From positions 248,001 through 312,000 of the forward strand of contig CAVSND010000016.1 of NCBI GenBank assembly GCA_963729215.1: DNA of 64,000 nucleotides, read 5' to 3'. Source of the stretch: CAVQJU01 sp963729215 (GTDB lineage Bacteria; Acidobacteriota; Vicinamibacteria; Vicinamibacterales; CAVVIG01). Of the stretch, positions 9,955-19,388 are shown one piece after another. The translations under genes were made by a program, and so were the position numbers. Positions within the stretch are counted from its first letter, which is position 1. Each line of letters opens with the position of its first letter. Below the pieces are notes generated by a model. It saw only the letters and a list, made by a program, of their open reading frames with translations. It ran no database searches and had not been told where the DNA came from.

Positions 9955-12699
9955 CTATTGTCCCGCGCCGAGGTCGTTCCAATGCAGCAGCGCGTTGAAG
10001 ACCAGCGGATACGCGCCGTGCGTCTGCCAGCGCCAGAATGGACGCAGGGCATACAGCAGGACGTGACCGCTGCCCAGGGGCTCGTCCACGACGAGCGCGC
10101 GGTTCGACAACCGCCGGCCGTCGGCCAACCCGCCAGACAAGAGGATGTCGCCCGGATTCGACGGCAGCCGCATCACGACCCGTGGACGTGCAGTCCCCTC
10201 CGGGTCCGGGCGGCTGTCGATGGTCAGCAGGGGCGTTTGATTGAAGTACACGGGCAGGTCAACTTTATCGTAGCCGTAGGCGATCGGGCTCGTACGGTCG
10301 GCGAACACTCCACGCAGGATCGCGCCGTGCACGTGCTCGGCCGCAGGCTCCTCAGCAAGAATCCCCGTCGTGATCCCGTACGCCGGCAGCAAGGCGGCCG
10401 TGGACCCTTCGGTCAGGAGCGTCCCGCCCTGCCGCACAAACTTCGCAAGCTCCTGCAACCCCTCGGGCCCCATGCCGCCCCGAATGTCGTCGCTCGAGTC
10501 CAGGCTGCTCAGGTTTGGCGTCTGGGCCGTCCGTTTGTACGGCAGCGGCGCGCTCCCGCTCACGGCCAGGCCGTTCACCTGGCTCGTGGTGGTGCCGCCG
10601 ACATTTGGGAACACGATCACGTCGTACTTGTTCCGCAGATCTCCGTCTTTCAACTTCTGATCCGCAAAGTAGGTGTAAGGGATGCCGTAGGCGTCGAATG
10701 CCGCCCTCCACCAACCCTCGTCCTGGGTGCGCGTCCAGCTGTGCACGTATCCGATGCGCGGCACGTCGAGGTCGTGCACGGCGACCCGTGGCGCTGACAT
10801 CTGCGGCCACGCAGACAGGCCCATCGCCTCCAGCTGCGGAGCCAGGGTCTTGCGATCGGCGTTCGGAATAATGATGGAACCCGCCCGAAGCCGGCGTGGA
10901 CCCGCCTTCGTCGAAATCTCGAAGTCCTGCTCGGCGGCCGTCATCGCCACCGCCGCGTTCCTGAACCGGAACGTCGCGAGGTGCGTGTCGGCCGTATCCT
11001 CGACGACCAGAAACGGCCCCGCACCTTCGACGATGCCGCCGGGTGCCTGTGCGTCTCGCATGAGCGCCGTCAGCGGCGCCTTCAGGATCGCCGGATCGTC
11101 CACCGGGATCACGCTGACATCGCGCAGCAGCTGAAACGACCAGCCGGTGTCGTCGTAGGGCTGCGGTCCCCCGGACGGAAACTGCTGGATCGCGAAATAC
11201 ATCGCGGCCAGCGTCCGGAACGGCTGGTCGGCGCGGATGACGTAGTCGCCGGGACTGACGGCGAGCTCGCCTGCGCGAAACGAAGACTGTGCCACCGACA
11301 CTTCGAGACCCTGGCGGCGCAGAGCGTTGACGGCATCGGCCGCGTCGGCCTTACGGCGCTGGTCCGCGGGAATCAGCCAGGCGAACGTCGGACCGGTCCG
11401 CCCTTTCTCTACCGAGCGTTTGTTCTTCAGCCAGTAGTTGTCGAGATAGGTCTCCCGATGCTCGGCAACATGCTGAAGCGCGAAAAGAAGCGCGGACTGC
11501 TGGATGTTCACGCTGTTCCGCGGTCCCCATTTCATCTGCGGCACCGGGGGCATCGGACGGAACCACTCGCGGCTCATGGCTTCTCTGGCCGGGCGCACCG
11601 TGTACGGGTCGGGTCCATAGCCCTGGACCTCGTAGAAACGTCCGATCGCGTTGTGGGTGTGCGCGATGAAAAACATGTAGTTCGGCATCCACCCGTCGTA
11701 GTACGCGTAGGTCCAGACGCCGGGCACGCCGCGCTTCGTCAGCTCGCGCACGTCGTTGTCGGCCAGCATCCACCACTCGTGCGCGACGATCGGATCGAGC
11801 TCCGGGTTATACGGACCAGTGCCCGTCGAAACGTAAAGGTACGCCTGGGTCTCGTGGAGGTCGTGGACGACGGTCGGGTGCCATTGCAGCGTCGTGCTGG
11901 TGACCGCCTGAGTGAGCTTGAGGTACTGGCCGATGCCGTCGCGGTTGTTGTCGTGCGCGACGTAGCGTCCCCAGTACACGAGCGGCAGCAGCGCATCGCC
12001 AGGCGCACGGCGCTTGTTGAAATAGTAGGTGTCCACCTGTTTTTCGCGGCCATCCACCTCGAGCACCGGCGTGATGAGCGTGATCACATTGCCGCGAATC
12101 CGGCGCACGAACGGCGTGTCCTCGACAATCAACCGGTACGCGAGCTCGATGAGGGCTTCGGGGCCGCCTGTCTCGGGCGCATGCATGCCGGCCGTGATCC
12201 AGTAAATCGGCTTCGCGGCCTTCATCAGATCCAGCGCCTCGGCGTCAGACGTGCGCCGCGGATCGGTCAGCGACGCGAGCTGGGCGCGATGGGTGTCGAG
12301 CGACGCGATCGTCTCTTCGTCCGCGATGGCCAGCATCACGATGTCGCGGCCTTCCTCCGACGTGCCGATCGTGAAGATTCTGGCGCGCGGCGACGCGGCG
12401 GCAAGCGCCTGGTAGTAGCGCGCGATATCTTTCGCGTACGTCAGCTCGCCGGGCGTGCCAGCCACACGGCCCAGGAACGCCAGCGGAGTCGGGACGGTGT
12501 CGGATGCAGGCAGATGGTCGACCAGCTCCGTGGACATCCTCGAATCGTCCAGGTTCTGCCTGATGATGCGCGTGTACTCGATGTCGATCCGTTGGGGCGG
12601 GAGCGAGGAAACCGTCTGGCCGAGCGCGCGAACCGATGACAGCGCGGGCAGCGCCAGCGAGATGATCGCGCCGCATCGCGCGGCGCCCCGCCAGTTCAT
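9955..12699 (-). CDS. Secreted M14-family zinc carboxypeptidase
   Basis: This intact 914-residue protein has an N-terminal signal peptide. In the M14 domain AGMHAPETGG supplies the HxxE zinc ligands and HDLHETQAYLY follows. A long C-terminal part (about residues 480-914) ends in a glutamine-amidotransferase-like or sugar-binding module with RQGGTLLTEGSTAAL and PFWRWQTHGAYPLVFNALLHW. Large M14 proteins of this shape are common in Acidobacteriota and probably trim peptides outside the cytoplasmic membrane. It overlaps the upstream gene by 4 bp, so the two are translationally coupled. Confidence 0.85.
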   Translation of the reverse strand: MNWRGAARCGAIISLALPALSSVRALGQTVSSLPPQRIDIEYTRIIRQNLDDSRMSTELVDHLPASDTVPTPLAFLGRVAGTPGELTYAKDIARYYQALAAASPRARIFTIGTSEEGRDIVMLAIADEETIASLDTHRAQLASLTDPRRTSDAEALDLMKAAKPIYWITAGMHAPETGGPEALIELAYRLIVEDTPFVRRIRGNVITLITPVLEVDGREKQVDTYYFNKRRAPGDALLPLVYWGRYVAHDNNRDGIGQYLKLTQAVTSTTLQWHPTVVHDLHETQAYLYVSTGTGPYNPELDPIVAHEWWMLADNDVRELTKRGVPGVWTYAYYDGWMPNYMFFIAHTHNAIGRFYEVQGYGPDPYTVRPAREAMSREWFRPMPPVPQMKWGPRNSVNIQQSALLFALQHVAEHRETYLDNYWLKNKRSVEKGRTGPTFAWLIPADQRRKADAADAVNALRRQGLEVSVAQSSFRAGELAVSPGDYVIRADQPFRTLAAMYFAIQQFPSGGPQPYDDTGWSFQLLRDVSVIPVDDPAILKAPLTALMRDAQAPGGIVEGAGPFLVVEDTADTHLATFRFRNAAVAMTAAEQDFEISTKAGPRRLRAGSIIIPNADRKTLAPQLEAMGLSAWPQMSAPRVAVHDLDVPRIGYVHSWTRTQDEGWWRAAFDAYGIPYTYFADQKLKDGDLRNKYDVIVFPNVGGTTTSQVNGLAVSGSAPLPYKRTAQTPNLSSLDSSDDIRGGMGPEGLQELAKFVRQGGTLLTEGSTAALLPAYGITTGILAEEPAAEHVHGAILRGVFADRTSPIAYGYDKVDLPVYFNQTPLLTIDSRPDPEGTARPRVVMRLPSNPGDILLSGGLADGRRLSNRALVVDEPLGSGHVLLYALRPFWRWQTHGAYPLVFNALLHWNDLGAGQ

Positions 12700-13232
12700 C
12701 GAGGGAGCTTACCGCGGCTCCGCTGCACCTGGAGCGGACACCCCGTCGCGTACGCGAACCCAGCCTGGGTGGGACCCGGCTTGACCTGCGCGATACAAAG
12801 CGGACGCCGGACCAGCGGGTAGGACGAGTAGCCGAAGAACGGTTCGGCATAAACGCGATCGAAATGGCCGCTGTTCGGACGGTCGGGCCCATGGCCGACG
12901 ACGACGACGTTGGGTGGAAGCCAGGCGGTTTCGGCTTGATCGGCGGCGGCCCGCGCCGTCTGCTCGGCGAACGCCGCTTCGCCTTCTTCGCGGCCGCTCT
13001 TGAGCATCGCGACGAGCACGGCTTCGCTGAGGCCCTGTTGCTTGAGCGCCACGAGATCGTCAGGATTCAGCGTGAAGATCGTCCGATCCCGCGCGACGAG
13101 CGCGAGAATCACGTCATCTGACACACCTGACTTCGTCAGCCTGACGATATCGTCCGGCGTGACGGCGGCGACGGGCCGTGAGAATCCGGCCAGGAGCACG
13201 AGAGAGAGGGCCAGAATTACCTGTGCTCGCAT
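12696..13232 (-). CDS. Exported hypothetical protein with two GVSDDVI-type repeats
   Basis: The 178-residue product has a signal peptide (RAQVILALSLVLLAGFSRP). Two related helical repeats follow: DIVRLTKSGVSDDVILALV and DLVALKQQGLSEAVLVAML. The C-terminal half is tyrosine/proline-rich and of unknown role. The repeat resembles a short helical motif seen in many Acidobacteriota exported proteins. The ATG has a GAGG at suitable distance, and the stop overlaps the M14 start. Confidence 0.65.
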   Translation of the reverse strand: MRAQVILALSLVLLAGFSRPVAAVTPDDIVRLTKSGVSDDVILALVARDRTIFTLNPDDLVALKQQGLSEAVLVAMLKSGREEGEAAFAEQTARAAADQAETAWLPPNVVVVGHGPDRPNSGHFDRVYAEPFFGYSSYPLVRRPLCIAQVKPGPTQAGFAYATGCPLQVQRSRGKLPR

Positions 13233-13478
13233 CGTGAAACCTCACGTCATATTGTGCAACGGTCTGGCCAGCTCCGGCGGGCCGTGAAGGCCTGAAAAAC
13301 AGGCGGTCCCCGTCGCCCCAGTGCACTCGCCGCAGGACACGTTCACTCGGATGGGACACTTGGTTTCAGGGGCCTGATCTTGTAAATTGCAGCGTTGTCA
13401 GTGGTTTGCGGGGCCGGAGGGTGGCGGATTCCGAGGTACGGCGCTTGCTCACGGAGAGGGTGGTCAAGGAGTCAGGCA

Positions 13479-14486
13479 ATGTTCTCGAACAAACTCGCGT
13501 TCACCGTGCTCGGGGCCGCATGCATCGCCGCGGCGGGCGCCGGCAGCTACGTGGCGCTCAGGCAGAACGCGACGTCTCCAGCGAAACCGATTCAGGCCGT
13601 CATCACACTGCCCAGCTCGGCCGCAACGGCCGCCTTTAATCGCCCCGTTCAGGAAACCGAAGCCATCGTCACCGAGACGTCCTCGCCGAAGGTGAGCGCC
13701 GGTCCTGTGGCCGGCAGGACGGCCCCAGCCGAGGAATCGGCGACGGTCAGGCGTGAGACGAAACCCGCACAGGTTCGGGCGGCTCGGCCGGATTCGCCGC
13801 CGCCCGTTGAGCGCAACTCAGTGGGCAACAGTGCGTCCCCTCCGGTCGTTCAAACCGCGCAGGCGGACCCGGTCGCCGTCCAGCCCGTGCGGCCCCCGCT
13901 CGAAACCGTCGAACGCGTCTCCGCCGAGCCCGCGCTGCTGCCGGATCCGCCACAGAAGAGCTATGACGAACTGGTGGTGTCTGCTGATTCGGTGATCGGC
14001 CTGCAGAGCGAGACGACCGTCACGAGCGAGCGCGCCCGCCTTGAAGACAGGGTCGAGGCGCGGGTCACGCGAGACGTCCGGGTCGGCAACCGCGTCGCCA
14101 TTCCGGCTGGCTCTCGTGCGCTTGGGTTCGTGTCGCAGGTGGAGCGCGGCGGCAAGTTCAAGGAGCACGCACGGATCGCGGTCCGCTTCCAGACCGTCGT
14201 GCTGCCGGACGGGACGCGGGTGCCCATTTCGACAGATGCCGTCATTCGCGAGGGCGAGGCCCCCGGCAACGACGCCGCGAAGAAAATGGGCGGTGGCGCC
14301 GTGGCCGGAACGATTCTGGGCGCGATCATTGGCGGCGGCAAGGGCGCAGCGATCGGCGGCATGGCCGGCGCGGGCGCCGGCGCGGGCGTCGTCGCGGCGG
14401 GCGACCGCAGCGCGGCAACCTTGCACGCCGGCGAACCGATGACGATCCGGTTGCTGGCTCCGGTCATGGTCGTCGCGGACCGATAG
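13479..14486 (+). CDS. Membrane-anchored glycine-zipper protein (TrbI-like core)
   Basis: The start at 13479 is set by AAGGAG at 13466-13471, 7 nt upstream. The 335 residues comprise an N-terminal membrane segment (LAFTVLGAACIAAAGAG), a Pro/Ala-rich linker to about residue 160, a beta-rich domain (ARVTRDVRVGNRVAIPAGSR) resembling the VirB10/TrbI core, and a glycine zipper (GTILGAIIGGGKGAAIGG). Such proteins are envelope-associated. No secretion-system genes are adjacent, so it is a stand-alone member of unknown function. Confidence 0.65.
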   Translation: MFSNKLAFTVLGAACIAAAGAGSYVALRQNATSPAKPIQAVITLPSSAATAAFNRPVQETEAIVTETSSPKVSAGPVAGRTAPAEESATVRRETKPAQVRAARPDSPPPVERNSVGNSASPPVVQTAQADPVAVQPVRPPLETVERVSAEPALLPDPPQKSYDELVVSADSVIGLQSETTVTSERARLEDRVEARVTRDVRVGNRVAIPAGSRALGFVSQVERGGKFKEHARIAVRFQTVVLPDGTRVPISTDAVIREGEAPGNDAAKKMGGGAVAGTILGAIIGGGKGAAIGGMAGAGAGAGVVAAGDRSAATLHAGEPMTIRLLAPVMVVADR

Positions 14487-14550
14487 CGAACACTTCACGC
14501 TGCTGACGCGCGCGGCGTCCGAGCTTCAGCGTCAGTTCTCCGTCCCGCAC

Positions 14551-14556
14551 TATGAT
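14551..14556 (+). promoter_or_regulatory. -10-like box (TATGAT) for a leaderless start
   Basis: TATGAT is followed by 7 nt and the ATG at 14564, so transcription would begin at or next to the start codon. The same spacing recurs at other genes in the window. No good -35 is visible. Confidence 0.4.
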
Positions 14557-14563
14557 GCGGCGC

Positions 14564-15991
14564 ATGGACACGGCAGACTTCCGGCGCCACGGCCACGAGC
14601 TCGTCGACTGGATTGCCGACTACGTCGAACACGTTGAACGCTACCCGGTCCTTTCCCGCGCCAAACCGGGGGACATCCGCGCCGCTCTGCCCACGCACGC
14701 ACCCGAAGACGGCGAATCGTTCGACGCGATCATGGCCGACTTCGAGCGCGTGCTCGTGCCCGGCCTGACGCACTGGAATCATCCGGGGTTCTTCGCGTAC
14801 TTCGCCATCACCGCCAGCCCGCCGGGCATCCTGGCTGAGTTCCTCGCGGCCGCGATCAACCAGCAGGCGATGCTGTGGCGCACGTCACCTGCCTCCACGG
14901 AGCTCGAAGCGGTCTCGCTCGACTGGCTCCGGCAGCTGATTGGTCTCCCCGCGGCGTTCGAAGGCGTGATCTACGACACAGCGTCCGTCTCGAGCATGCA
15001 CGCGCTGCTCGCCGCTCGCGAAGCGGGCGTCAGCGACGTCCGCCGGCGCGGGCTGGCCGGACGCCGCGACGTGCCGGCGCTGCGTGTGTACTGCTCCGAG
15101 CAGTCGCACTCGTCGATAGACAAGGGCGTCATCGCGATCGGGCTGGGCCACGAATCGCTGCGGAAAATTCCCGTGGACGATGAGTATCGGATGCGGCCGG
15201 ACGCGCTGCGTGATGCGATTGCCGAGGATCGCGCCGCCGGCCACCTGCCCATTGCCGTCGTGGCCACAGTCGGGACTACGTCAACAACGAGCGTCGACCC
15301 CGTGGCGGACGTGGCGGACGTGTGCGAACGCGAGAGGCTGTGGCTGCATGTGGACGCCGCGTACGCCGGCGTCGCGGCGATGCTGCCGTCGCACTCGCAC
15401 ATCCTGAATGGCGCCGAGCGCGCGGACTCGCTCGTCGTGAACCCGCACAAGTGGCTGTTCGCGCCGGTTGACATCAGCGTGCTCTACTGCCGGCGGATGG
15501 ATGTTCTGCGTGCGGCGTTCGCCCTCACGCCCGAGCACATTCTGCGCACACCGGAAGCCGGAGCGGTCCGGAATCTGATGGACACCGGAATCCAGCTTGG
15601 CCGGCGATTCCGATCGCTGAAGCTGTGGATGATTCTCCGCTCGTTTGGCGCGCGCACAATCCGGGACAGCCTCAGCGCCCACATCCAGCTTGCACAGCGG
15701 TTCGCCGCCTGGGTTGATGCCCACCCCGACTTCGAACGCCTCGCGCCCGTCCCGTTCAGCGTCGTCTGTTTCAGGTGGAAGCCGGCGGGTCGAACGATGT
15801 CGCCGGACGCTCTCGACTCCGCCAACGAGCGGCTCATCGATCTGGTCAACCAGAACGGCGACGTGTTTCTGTCGCATACGAAGCTGCGCGAAGGCTTCGC
15901 GCTCCGCCTGGCGATCGGCCACCTGCAGACGACCGAACGCCACGTCCGCCGCGCCTGGGATCTCCTGGTCGAATCGAGCGCGAGCCTTTAG
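14564..15991 (+). CDS. Aromatic-L-amino-acid decarboxylase family (PLP group II)
   Basis: The 475-residue enzyme matches the DOPA/tryptophan decarboxylase family: HELVDWIADYVEHVE at the N-terminus, THWNHPGFFAYFAITASPPG in the substrate region, HVDAAYAGVAAMLP (cofactor Asp) and VNPHKWLFAPVD with the PLP lysine. It should convert an aromatic amino acid to its amine in the cytoplasm, though the substrate cannot be read from sequence. I chose the ATG at 14564 over 14552 because the upstream ATG overlaps the TATGAT box. The C-terminus runs to the edge of a palindromic repeat. Confidence 0.85.
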   Translation: MDTADFRRHGHELVDWIADYVEHVERYPVLSRAKPGDIRAALPTHAPEDGESFDAIMADFERVLVPGLTHWNHPGFFAYFAITASPPGILAEFLAAAINQQAMLWRTSPASTELEAVSLDWLRQLIGLPAAFEGVIYDTASVSSMHALLAAREAGVSDVRRRGLAGRRDVPALRVYCSEQSHSSIDKGVIAIGLGHESLRKIPVDDEYRMRPDALRDAIAEDRAAGHLPIAVVATVGTTSTTSVDPVADVADVCERERLWLHVDAAYAGVAAMLPSHSHILNGAERADSLVVNPHKWLFAPVDISVLYCRRMDVLRAAFALTPEHILRTPEAGAVRNLMDTGIQLGRRFRSLKLWMILRSFGARTIRDSLSAHIQLAQRFAAWVDAHPDFERLAPVPFSVVCFRWKPAGRTMSPDALDSANERLIDLVNQNGDVFLSHTKLREGFALRLAIGHLQTTERHVRRAWDLLVESSASL

Positions 15992-15999
15992 AGAAAGCC

Positions 16000-16052
16000 G
16001 TAGCGTCCGCCTTTAGGCGGACGTTCGCCGGCCGGCTGAAGCCGGCCGCTAC
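16000..16052. repeat. Palindromic interspersed repeat, copy 1 (REP-like)
   Basis: This 53-bp element is bounded by GTAGCG and CGCTAC and contains two hairpins (TCCGCCTTTAGGCGGA and CCGGCTGAAGCCGG). Its reverse complement matches the copy at 23507-23559 at 48 of 53 positions. The stop codon of the sixA-like gene (16049-16051) lies in its end. Confidence 0.85.
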
Positions 16053-16495
16053 GGCGGGCTTTCGAGCCGCCACTCCTCTGTCCACGTCTCGCCGTCGTCT
16101 TCCGACACGAGCGCTACGACGCCGTTTTTCGGAAAGGCGCGGCTGCCCGGGACCAGCTTCGCGAGCAGGCCGGGCAGATGCGGATAGTGGCCGGCGATGA
16201 GCACGTCACGGGGCTCGGCGCGAAGACGGTCGCGCATCCAGTCCGGCGAATCCTCAGGCTGAAGATCGCGCGTCGCCGAAAATTCCGCGAACGGGTTGCA
16301 CGCGCGCCAGAAGGCTTCTGCCGTCTGCTTCGCGCGGAGCTTGCCGCTGTGCCAGATGACGGTGGGCTTGACGCCGCGTGCGGCCGCGCTCGATGCCAGC
16401 CCCTCGACAGCGAGCCGGCCCTTTGGCGAGAGTGGACGCTGCGGGTCGACCTCAGGTCCAACCGCGTCGCCGTGATGAACAAGGATGAGATGCAT
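16049..16495 (-). CDS. SixA-like histidine phosphatase
   Basis: This 148-residue protein has the size and order of SixA-type phosphohistidine phosphatases: LILVHHGDAVGPE, RPLSPKGR, IWHSGKLRAKQTAE and VLIAGHYPHLPGL, which supply the catalytic histidines. The usual RHG at the nucleophile reads HHG, so the phosphate-binding arginine before the catalytic His is replaced. The ATG at 16495 is preferred over an in-frame TTG at 16513. The stop is inside the palindromic repeat. It ends a leftward run with the membrane-protein and M28 genes. Confidence 0.78.
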   Translation of the reverse strand: MHLILVHHGDAVGPEVDPQRPLSPKGRLAVEGLASSAAARGVKPTVIWHSGKLRAKQTAEAFWRACNPFAEFSATRDLQPEDSPDWMRDRLRAEPRDVLIAGHYPHLPGLLAKLVPGSRAFPKNGVVALVSEDDGETWTEEWRLESPP

Positions 16496-16527
16496 TTCAG
16501 TCGGCCGTGGCAAGCAGCTGTCGAGGG

Positions 16528-16926
16528 TTACGGCTCGTAGATCGCGACGACCCGTTTGGACCGGGCCAGATACGCGAGCCAGGCCGCGTAGTACGCAAGG
16601 GAGCCGGCGAGAATAAGTGTGGCGTCACCGGGTGGACGGTTGCTCGGAAACCACGGCGTCGCGTAAACAAAGATATCGACGGCCGCCGAGACAATCAGCG
16701 ACGCCCGGGCGATCGTCACGGCTCCCGGCTTGCGCTGCAGCAGCGAAAGACCTGCCGCGATGCCGAGGGCCGCGGCAAAGAGCCGCGCGACGAGAACGGC
16801 CGCGAACCCCGGTCCCCGCAGCGACAAATTTTCAAGCCGGCCCGCGGTCGTCAGCGACAGGCTGAACGGCTGCCACACAAGCAGCAGCACGCACAGGAGC
16901 AGGAGCCAGCCGCGAACCCTCGTCAC
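16528..16926 (-). CDS. Hypothetical integral membrane protein (about four helices)
   Basis: The 132 residues contain about four hydrophobic stretches (GWLLLLCVLLLVWQPF, AAVLVARLFAAALGIAAGL, ASLIVSAAVDIFVYA and ATLILAGSLAYYAAWLAYL). I recognise no family. The GTG start at 16926 is 13 nt after the M28 stop, so it is probably in the same transcript. Confidence 0.6.
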   Translation of the reverse strand: MTRVRGWLLLLCVLLLVWQPFSLSLTTAGRLENLSLRGPGFAAVLVARLFAAALGIAAGLSLLQRKPGAVTIARASLIVSAAVDIFVYATPWFPSNRPPGDATLILAGSLAYYAAWLAYLARSKRVVAIYEP

Positions 16927-16938
16927 GCCTCCCCCGGT

Positions 16939-18618
16939 CTACTTGCGCAGCATCGCCTCGCGCGTCGCCTTGAATTCGTTGCCCGGCTTCCATTCGGGAA
17001 ACTTCGGCGCCTGCGCGACGCGGTAGCCGACCGTGAGAAACACTTTCAGATCCTCCTGTGCGCCGGTCAGATCCCAATCCGGCAGAATCACGTCCGACGG
17101 CTGGTGATATCTGTGCTCGGTGTAGTCGTCGACGATCTTCTGGCCGTAGCCCGCGGGCTTGCCGACGAACTCGATTCCGAGGTCGGGGTCGAGCGCCGGG
17201 ACACCCTGCTTGGCGAAACTGAAATGGTCCGAACGATAGAACATGCCTTTCTCGGGCTCGGCGTCCATCCGAATCGTCCGCCCCTGCTCGCGCGTGGCCT
17301 CCTGCGCGTAGTCGTCGAGGTCCGAGGCGCCGAAACCGATGAGCGTCAGATCCTTCGTGCGCCCGTGGACGTTCAGGCCGTCCATGTTGATGTTGGCGAG
17401 CGTCTTCGCCAGCGGATAGATCGGCGTCACGGCATAGTATTCAGACCCGAGCAGACCCTGTTCCTCCGCCGTCACCGCGAGAAACAGGATGGATCGCTTT
17501 GCCGGAACCGGAACCTTTGCGAACGCGCGCGCGAGCTCGATGAGCCCTGCCGTGCCGACCGCGTTGTCCTCCGCGCCGTGGAAAATTCCTTCCGGACCTG
17601 TTCCGAGGTGATCCCAGTGCGCGGTGTAGATGACGTACTCGTCTTTCAGCGCCGGGTCGCTGCCCTCGATCTTGCCCACGATGTTCTTCGACTCGATCGT
17701 GCGCAGCGTGTTGTGAATCGACATGGACGCGGTGACGCCGAGCGGCACCGGCTTGAAGTCGCGCGTGGCGGCCTGTTTCTTCAGGGCATCGAAATCCTGG
17801 CCGGCCATCTTGAGGAGCGACCGGCCCTGCTCGACGGTGATCCAGCCTTCGATGGACGCACGGCCCATATTCTTGTCCGGCGTGACCAGATCGAACTGTT
17901 CACCGGTTTTGGTCTGCACCACGCTGAACGGGTACGCCGCCGGCGCCGTTTCGTGAATGATGAGCGCCCCGGCAGCGCCCAGCCGCGCGGCCGTCTCGTA
18001 CTTGTAGGTCCACCGGCCGTAGTACGTCATCGCCTTGCCGCCGAACGTCTTTGGATCGAGGTTCGATGGATTCGACGGATCCGGCACGGGCGGATCGTTG
18101 ATGAGCATCACCAGCGTCTTCCCCTTCACGTCGAGGCCCTTGAAGTCGTCCCAGTTGTACTCGGGAGCCACGACGCCGTAGCCGACGAACACGAGCTCGG
18201 ATTTCTCGATGCTCGCGGCGTCGGCCACGTGTTTCGTCCACGCCACCACATCGTCTTTCCATTTGAGCGTGTGCTGCTGCGCGCCTTTCCTGAACACCAT
18301 CGGCGCAGGCGTCGGCGTGATGCCGACGAGCGGCACCTGCTGCACGTACGTCCCGTCGGTGTTCCCGGGCTTGAGACCGGCTTTCTGAAACTGATCGATC
18401 AAGTACGCGGTCGTCAGCTCTTCACCCTTGGTACCAGGCGCGCGGCCTCCGTACTCGTCGGAAGACAGCACCTTGGTGTGCGCGAGCACCGCGTTCATGT
18501 CGACGTCGGGGAGCTGCGCCAGCGTGGGAGCCGCGGCGGGCGGCGGCGTGGTGGCAGAGCACCCCATGGCAAGTAACGCCGCCCCACAGAGGATGGCGCG
18601 AATGGCGTTCGTCTGCAT
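16939..18618 (-). CDS. M28-family zinc aminopeptidase, lipoprotein
   Basis: Start at 18618 gives a 559-residue protein with a lipoprotein-type signal (ILCGAALLAMGC). A PA-domain insert lies in the middle (TAARLGAAGALIIHE). The M28 catalytic core shows IYTAHWDHLGTGPE, GAEDNAVGTAGLIELARAF, TAEEQGLLGSEYY and NINMDGL, which provide the two-zinc ligands and the general base Glu. It should act at the cell surface or periplasm, releasing N-terminal amino acids. An upstream in-frame ATG exists but would spoil the signal peptide. Confidence 0.87.
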   Translation of the reverse strand: MQTNAIRAILCGAALLAMGCSATTPPPAAAPTLAQLPDVDMNAVLAHTKVLSSDEYGGRAPGTKGEELTTAYLIDQFQKAGLKPGNTDGTYVQQVPLVGITPTPAPMVFRKGAQQHTLKWKDDVVAWTKHVADAASIEKSELVFVGYGVVAPEYNWDDFKGLDVKGKTLVMLINDPPVPDPSNPSNLDPKTFGGKAMTYYGRWTYKYETAARLGAAGALIIHETAPAAYPFSVVQTKTGEQFDLVTPDKNMGRASIEGWITVEQGRSLLKMAGQDFDALKKQAATRDFKPVPLGVTASMSIHNTLRTIESKNIVGKIEGSDPALKDEYVIYTAHWDHLGTGPEGIFHGAEDNAVGTAGLIELARAFAKVPVPAKRSILFLAVTAEEQGLLGSEYYAVTPIYPLAKTLANINMDGLNVHGRTKDLTLIGFGASDLDDYAQEATREQGRTIRMDAEPEKGMFYRSDHFSFAKQGVPALDPDLGIEFVGKPAGYGQKIVDDYTEHRYHQPSDVILPDWDLTGAQEDLKVFLTVGYRVAQAPKFPEWKPGNEFKATREAMLRK

Positions 18619-18728
18619 GTCCGCATTCTTGCACGAACCGCGGATCAACTAACTCAGGCAGTCGGGCCCTTCCCGGCCGTGTACGTCACGGGCTTGGACA
18701 TAGGTAGAATGATCGACAGGCACTCCGA

Positions 18729-19388
18729 ATGTTTTCGCAAGTGAGGGTCATCGGTCGCGGCCGGGTGGGGGCTGCCATCCACGCGAGGCTGGCCCAGAGT
18801 GGCCTCGCGGCAGCCGGGGCCGCCGGCGACCTGGTGCTGCTCTGCGTGCCGGACTCGGCGATTGCCGACGCCGCCAGGGCGGTTTCGCCGGGGCCCTGGA
18901 TCGCGCACGTCAGCGGAGCCACGCCGCTGTCGGCGCTCGGACCGCACGAGCGGCGATTCGGCCTCCACCCGCTGCAGACGTTCACACATGCGAGAGGGCC
19001 CGAACAGCTCGATGGCGCGTGGGCAGCCGTCACATCGGAAACCGCTGCGGCCCGCGAGCGCGGACATTGGCTGGCCGACCGTCTCGGCCTCCGTGCTTTC
19101 GACATCCGCGACGAATCGCGCGTGCTGTACCACGCGGGCGCCGCGGTGGCCTCGAATTTTCTCGTCACGCTGTATCGAGCCGCCGCGCGGCTGGTCGAGA
19201 GCGCCGGGGCGCCGCCAGAGGCGTTGCTGCCGTTGATGCAGCGAACGATCGACAACCGCTTCGAGCTGACCGGTCCCATCGCTCGAGGGGACACGTCGAC
19301 GGTCGAGGCGCACCTGTCCGCGATCCGGCAGGCCGCGCCTGACCTCGAGGCGCTCTACCGCGCGATGGCGGAGGCCACGCGGCCGTGA
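18729..19388 (+). CDS. DUF2520 Rossmann-fold oxidoreductase, possible ketopantoate reductase
   Basis: The 219 residues start with a compact nucleotide-binding GRGRVGAAIHARL and end with the helical DUF2520 domain (VLYHAGAAVASNFLVTLY). The gene overlaps panC by 4 bp, and panC overlaps panB by 4 bp. Pantoate synthesis needs a ketopantoate reductase, and no panE is seen here. I recall an alternative reductase, PanG of Francisella, being described from a protein of this general kind; that recollection is unverified. The assignment is inference from gene order. Confidence 0.75.
   Translation: MFSQVRVIGRGRVGAAIHARLAQSGLAAAGAAGDLVLLCVPDSAIADAARAVSPGPWIAHVSGATPLSALGPHERRFGLHPLQTFTHARGPEQLDGAWAAVTSETAAARERGHWLADRLGLRAFDIRDESRVLYHAGAAVASNFLVTLYRAAARLVESAGAPPEALLPLMQRTIDNRFELTGPIARGDTSTVEAHLSAIRQAAPDLEALYRAMAEATRP

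Noticed and set aside
10981..12639. A 552-codon open frame on the plus strand opposite the M14 gene
   Set aside because: Shadow frame; the M14 gene is intact on the other strand with signal peptide and zinc motif.
16507..18576. A 689-codon open frame on the plus strand opposite the M28 gene
   Set aside because: The minus strand encodes a full M28 peptidase with catalytic motifs; the plus frame is Arg/His-rich and has no domain.
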